Positions 60,614 through 64,000 of a stretch of DNA of 64,000 nt are shown piece by piece (position 1 is the stretch's first letter; every line of letters begins with the position of its first letter). Both the position numbers and the translations under genes were made by a program. Origin of the DNA: Aromatoleum anaerobium (GTDB lineage: Bacteria; Pseudomonadota; Gammaproteobacteria; Burkholderiales; Rhodocyclaceae); contig NZ_WTVG02000038.1 of the NCBI RefSeq assembly GCF_012910705.2, forward strand, positions 1 through 64,000, read 5' to 3'. The notes under the pieces were generated by a model that saw only the letters and a program-made list of their open reading frames with translations, was not told where the DNA came from and did not search any database.

Positions 60614-61282
60614 GTGACACCGTCGAGCCAAGACGCCTATCGTGCACTGCGCGCTGGCGCCACCGTGATCGAGTCCGACCGGCACGGAGAAAAAGTGCTC
60701 CTACTGCCCGACGGCACCTATCTCAAGCTTTTCCGCCGCAAGCGCCTGTTGTCGTCCGCAGCCTGGCATCCGTACGCGCAGCGCTTCGCAGACAACGCCG
60801 CTGCTCTTGCACGCCACGACATTCCCTGTCCGCAAGTGATTGGCGTGTTCCGCTTCCCGAGCATCGACCGCGACGCCGTGCACTATCGGCCGCTGCACGG
60901 CCAGACGCTGCGCCAGCTTATTCGTTCCTCCCCAGACCCCGAACGTTCAGCGCGGTTGCGCGTGCGGCTGGGGGCCTTCATCGCCGAGTTGCATAGCCAA
61001 GGCATCTACTTCCGCTCGCTCCACTTGGGCAACGTCGTCATCGGAGAAAGCGGCGCCTTCGGCCTGATCGACATCGCCGACCTGAAAGTGCATCGCGCTC
61101 CTCTTTCAAGGCTGAAGCGCCGGCGCAACTTCCGCCACATGTTTCGCTATGCCGAAGATCGTGCGTGGCTGCTTTGCGACGGCGGAAGTGCGCTCATCGG
61201 GGGCTATCTCGGCCATGCACCGGGAGTCTTCACACTGTCGTCGCTGCGCAGTTGCCTGCCGGCAGGCCGGCCAGACAGCTGA
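60614..61282 (+). CDS. kinase-fold protein lacking the catalytic Asp (toluene-tolerance-like)
   Basis: A 222-residue protein with a kinase-like fold of the WaaP/InaA group. An ATP-binding Lys candidate is K38 (GTYLKLFRRK). The catalytic loop reads YFRSLHLGNVV, with Ser135 where active members have Asp. The metal motif LIDIAD (D153, D156) remains. Related short proteins next to msbA in pseudomonads are annotated as toluene tolerance proteins and share this form as far as I recall. Start GTG at 60614 behind AGGAG. It may be a pseudokinase or use another mechanism. Confidence 0.7.
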   Translation: MTPSSQDAYRALRAGATVIESDRHGEKVLLLPDGTYLKLFRRKRLLSSAAWHPYAQRFADNAAALARHDIPCPQVIGVFRFPSIDRDAVHYRPLHGQTLRQLIRSSPDPERSARLRVRLGAFIAELHSQGIYFRSLHLGNVVIGESGAFGLIDIADLKVHRAPLSRLKRRRNFRHMFRYAEDRAWLLCDGGSALIGGYLGHAPGVFTLSSLRSCLPAGRPDS

Positions 61283-61309
61283 AGACCTGGAACCTGGAAC
61301 CGCAACGCG

Positions 61310-62827
61310 CTACCTGGTTGGCGACGGCGAGTTGGCTCGACGCGGGGCAAGAACGAGCACATCGATTCCAGGCCCCTCGAACTTCGTCACCAAAATGAGC
61401 TGATGCCCTTGCACAAAGGACCCCAGCGCCGCCTCGTCGGCGGCTTCGTGCTCCAGGACAAACAGATCGAAACGCTCTCCGGCCAAGTCTTCCAGCGCGA
61501 CGGCGCGTTCCATGGGCGTCCGCAGGAACCCCCTCCCCGCGTAATACGACACCCGCCGGCTCTCGATATACACCCGCGCGGCATCCGGCTGGCGGGCCTT
61601 CAACCAGGCGCCGGCCTCGGCGTACTGCCTCTTCGCCGGCGACAGCGAGATCACATTGGCAAGCATGGAAACCGCGGCAATGGCGACCAGCCACGGGCGC
61701 CACCGCGGCCAGCGTTCCATCATGCAGACGAGTCCCGCTGCGAAAAGCGGCACGGCAAGCATGTTGAGAAAACTCGCATACCGGCCGGTTACGAAAAAAC
61801 GATCCGTGACGAATGCAGCCAAAATAAGAAGATATGCGGCAAAGGCCCAGCCGAAAGGCTGCCAGCGAGCCAGCAGCGCGGCCGGGGAGCGATGCAAGAA
61901 TCCGAATACCAGCGGCACGAGAAAAATCCCGGACATTGCGGCAAATTTCACCGGAATCATCGACAGCAGGCCGAAGAACAGGATGTATGTCGCCTCATCG
62001 CGCGAGAGATCGTTGAGGACGACATCGGCCAGACGCGCAGCTTGCTGTGTGAACAGCTCCATCTTCGCCCCGACGTTCACCGAATGGAGATAGCTGGCAG
62101 CACGGCCGCTCAGTTCGAAAAGACCGGACATGTATGTCAACATCCACATCAGCAGGACCAGACCCGGAACGACTCCGAGCATGAGCGCGTGTCGCCCTGA
62201 AGAAAAGGCAAGCGGGCTGGCCACGTTGTCCCTTTGGGCCGTCCGGAACTGCCACCACCACAGCGCTGGGTACAGGATAGCCGCCTCCAGCCGGAACGCC
62301 ATTGCACCGGCGACAGCCAGTTGCTCCGCCAGAGCCAACGACCAGCGTGGCCGGTCAACCCAGCGCAGGGCCAGCCAGAACGCCACGAGCGAGAAAAACC
62401 AGAAACCGAATTCACGCAGAATATGGTCGCGGTATTCGTTGAACGCCGGCAGGGCCAGCGCAACCAGGCAGGCTGCCCACGCCGTTTCGGGGAAAAGGCG
62501 TCGCGGACACTGAACCAGCATCGCGCACGTCCCCGCCATCAACAACGCCATGAGCAGATAGCCCGCGCTCTCGAACCCGAGCCCGGTGAGCGTGGACAAA
62601 CCCGCGATCAGCGCGGGAAGGACGATCCAATCGAAACGGGCCAGGCCACTGTCGAGTCCGCCGAGCGTGAGCACTCGAGCGGTATCGACGTACAGCATTC
62701 CATCCCGGTTTAGCTCGCTACTGCCTCCCACGGCGATCGCCGACAACGCGAGGCTGATGATGAACGCTGCCGGAGCCGGATCTATCCGCCTGCATAGCCG
62801 GAAGACATATTGCACGAGAAGACTCAC
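61310..62827 (-). CDS. GT-C-like polytopic membrane protein
   Basis: A 505-residue inner-membrane protein with about eleven to twelve hydrophobic segments and a soluble C-terminal domain of about 110 residues. The first loop NRDGMLYVDTARVLTLGG and the later NEYRDHILREFGFW resemble GT-C glycosyltransferases such as ArnT/PMT relatives, where acidic residues in the first loop are catalytic. The start is GTG at 62825-62827, 4 bases after the stop of the upstream gene. Probably transfers a lipid-linked sugar to LPS or another envelope glycan. Confidence 0.55.
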   Translation of the reverse strand: MSLLVQYVFRLCRRIDPAPAAFIISLALSAIAVGGSSELNRDGMLYVDTARVLTLGGLDSGLARFDWIVLPALIAGLSTLTGLGFESAGYLLMALLMAGTCAMLVQCPRRLFPETAWAACLVALALPAFNEYRDHILREFGFWFFSLVAFWLALRWVDRPRWSLALAEQLAVAGAMAFRLEAAILYPALWWWQFRTAQRDNVASPLAFSSGRHALMLGVVPGLVLLMWMLTYMSGLFELSGRAASYLHSVNVGAKMELFTQQAARLADVVLNDLSRDEATYILFFGLLSMIPVKFAAMSGIFLVPLVFGFLHRSPAALLARWQPFGWAFAAYLLILAAFVTDRFFVTGRYASFLNMLAVPLFAAGLVCMMERWPRWRPWLVAIAAVSMLANVISLSPAKRQYAEAGAWLKARQPDAARVYIESRRVSYYAGRGFLRTPMERAVALEDLAGERFDLFVLEHEAADEAALGSFVQGHQLILVTKFEGPGIDVLVLAPRRANSPSPTR

Positions 62828-62831
62828 CCCG

Positions 62832-63629
62832 TCATCCCCGCTGTGGACGGCCCGGGGCTCCTGCGAGATCAGGCGGAAAGCTGCGCAACAACCCGTCCTT
62901 AATCATCTCGATGCCGGGGCGACGGTACGTGTCGACAATTACGGAAGCATCATGCAGCAGGTTGGCGTTCAGCCCGATTTGGGGCGGCTCGATGCCGAAG
63001 ACGCTGTAGTAGTCACGGAACTTGAAATCCCCGCCGCGCAGGGCGTCCGACACCTTCAGCCAAGCGTTCGGCACCCCGAGACTGTCTGCGGCAATCAGTC
63101 CGTGCATTGCGGAAGACAGCACGACTTCAGCCGCGCGAATCCGGCGGAGGATTTCGAGAGGTGGTGAGAATACGTCGACCAGTTCGACCCCGGCCAAGTC
63201 GCGGACAGCGGCGAGCAGTTCAGGGCAGTCGCGATCCTTGTAGTGAGGGATGATCAGGCAACCCCGGCGCGTGGCGGGCGGGGGTTCATGTTCGATCAGC
63301 AACGATGCCAGCAGGCCTGGATCGCCCAGCGCCACCTCGTCGCCTGCTCCGACGATGGCCGCCGAGAGCTTGCCTCGCAGGGCGCACAGGCGATGCCTGC
63401 TGCGATGAGGTTTTTCGGCGGCGATGAATCCCGCCCCCCAGACACTGATGCGCTTGTTCCAGAAGCGCTCCTTCACGCGCTGCATCAGGCTGCCAAGGGC
63501 AACCAGGTCGCACTCCCCGGCAGGCGCCCAGACGACGGAACGCCCTGCCACACGGGCGCAGATCAGCGGAGAAAGCACGTCGCCGAAATTCGGCTTCGAA
63601 CTCGCCCAGTGAAGCCGTAACGGCTTCAT
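62832..63629 (-). CDS. polysaccharide pyruvyl transferase-like protein
   Basis: A 265-residue protein with the PF04230 pattern. It has the N-terminal LRLHWASSKPNFGDVLSPLICARVAG, the segment SVWGAGF and the glycosyltransferase-like middle LLIEHEPPP...GCLIIPHYKDRD. The C-terminal VVLSSAMHGLIAADSLGVPNAWL follows. Members add ketal-linked pyruvate to sugars or act in glycan synthesis. The ATG overlaps the carbamoyltransferase stop (ATGA). Members vary in function, so the exact donor is uncertain. Confidence 0.78.
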   Translation of the reverse strand: MKPLRLHWASSKPNFGDVLSPLICARVAGRSVVWAPAGECDLVALGSLMQRVKERFWNKRISVWGAGFIAAEKPHRSRHRLCALRGKLSAAIVGAGDEVALGDPGLLASLLIEHEPPPATRRGCLIIPHYKDRDCPELLAAVRDLAGVELVDVFSPPLEILRRIRAAEVVLSSAMHGLIAADSLGVPNAWLKVSDALRGGDFKFRDYYSVFGIEPPQIGLNANLLHDASVIVDTYRRPGIEMIKDGLLRSFPPDLAGAPGRPQRG

Positions 63630-64000
63630 CCGTGATCCTCTGCCGCGTCCGGCCCGCCCATTCCCTTAACGACCAGCACATCCTCCATCACCAGGTACTC
63701 CAGGTCCGACCCGTAGAACATGTTCAGCGCATCCGTCGGCGAGCAGATCATCGGCTCGCCGCGGCGGTTCAGCGATGTGTTCAGCACGACGCCGTTGCCG
63801 GTGAGCTTCTCGAGTTCGAGCATCAGGTCGTAGTAGCGCGGGTTGAATTCACGCTTCAGGACCTGGGCGCGTGACGTGCCGTCCTCGTGCACGACTTCGG
63901 GCACGCGCGCCTTCCACTCGTCGGCGACTTCGAACGTGAAGGTCATGAACGGCGCGGGGTGGTCGGTCTGCAGCATCCGCGGGCCGACGGTGTCGAGCAT
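63626..64000 (-). CDS. carbamoyltransferase, C-terminal part (runs off window)
   Basis: The last 124 codons of a gene that continues beyond position 64000. The visible part matches the C-terminal domain of NodU/CmcH-type carbamoyltransferases: RMLQTDHPAPFMTFTF, GTSRAQVLKREFNPRYYDLM and GNGVVLNTSLNRRGEPMICSPTDALNMFYGSDLEYLVMEDVLV. The Met at the window edge is internal. Coupled to the pyruvyl transferase-like gene by ATGA. In Pseudomonas a related enzyme (WapO) carbamoylates a core heptose, a plausible role here by context. Confidence 0.88.
   Translation of the reverse strand: MLDTVGPRMLQTDHPAPFMTFTFEVADEWKARVPEVVHEDGTSRAQVLKREFNPRYYDLMLELEKLTGNGVVLNTSLNRRGEPMICSPTDALNMFYGSDLEYLVMEDVLVVKGMGGPDAAEDHG

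Overview
The window is high-GC (roughly two-thirds G+C by eye), densely coded DNA from a bacterial chromosome. Gene content points to a betaproteobacterium of the Rhodocyclales (Azoarcus/Aromatoleum/Thauera type). The hints are rpsF-priB-rpsR-rplI-dnaB order, a GTP-type PEP carboxykinase, a one-domain heptose kinase (HldE1 without the nucleotidyltransferase half), salvage/assembly genes for B12 with a cobalamin riboswitch, and a heptose-type LPS core cluster. The taxon is an inference from gene families, not a database match.

Layout. 1-3121 (minus): rpsF-priB-rpsR-rplI-dnaB, with a good sigma70-type promoter ahead of rpsF. 3139-4436: an intact ISAs1-family insertion sequence with 18-bp inverted repeats and a perfect 10-bp target duplication, sitting just upstream of that promoter. 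4468-11814: hrpA, a Yip1-domain membrane protein, a family-6-like DNA glycosylase, a BaiN-like flavoprotein and the fluoride exporter gene crcB. 11894-13415: an IS110-family (IS1111-like) element with 15-bp subterminal inverted repeats, inserted in the region that once separated divergent crcB and glnS. 13560-19699: glnS, then a MacAB-like exporter with one adaptor, one ATPase and two separate permeases. 19866-22719: a small Cys-rich protein behind a structured leader, an RsuA-family pseudouridine synthase and a putative Na+/H+ antiporter. 22799-26589: lutCBA lactate oxidation genes divergent from an IclR regulator. 26614-31350: a PBP7-like endopeptidase, a patatin-like phospholipase and malic enzyme maeB. 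31672-33516: pckG. 33672-39778: a lytic transglycosylase with a long leader, acpH, a LysR regulator and a GGDEF/EAL protein with a dead cyclase domain.

40183-50902 is a cobalamin block: bluB, cobA, btuD, btuC, btuB (with a cobalamin riboswitch), cobU, cobT, cobS, cobC. Two foreign-looking insertions lie within it: an active-looking diguanylate cyclase gene between cobU and cobT, and a ccdAB toxin-antitoxin pair, antisense, between cobT and cobS. Together the genes cover B12 and cobinamide uptake, DMB synthesis, kinase/guanylyl transfer, ribazole activation, final joining and dephosphorylation, plus uroporphyrinogen methylation. The corrin-ring genes are not in the window.

51085-64000 is an LPS core block: hldE1, hldD, waaF, waaC, waaG and waaP translationally coupled by 1- to 4-base start/stop overlaps. 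A double-domain kinase-like protein, msbA on the opposite strand, a kinase-fold protein lacking the catalytic Asp, a GT-C-like membrane protein, a polysaccharide pyruvyl transferase-like protein and the end of a carbamoyltransferase follow. The last group looks like core or O-chain decoration.

No tRNA, rRNA or CRISPR array was seen. The most interesting items for follow-up are the IS110 element with its possible guide-RNA region, the Cys-rich gene with its double-hairpin leader, the long structured leader of the transglycosylase gene, the ccdAB and diguanylate cyclase insertions in the B12 block, and the set of kinase-fold proteins in the LPS block.
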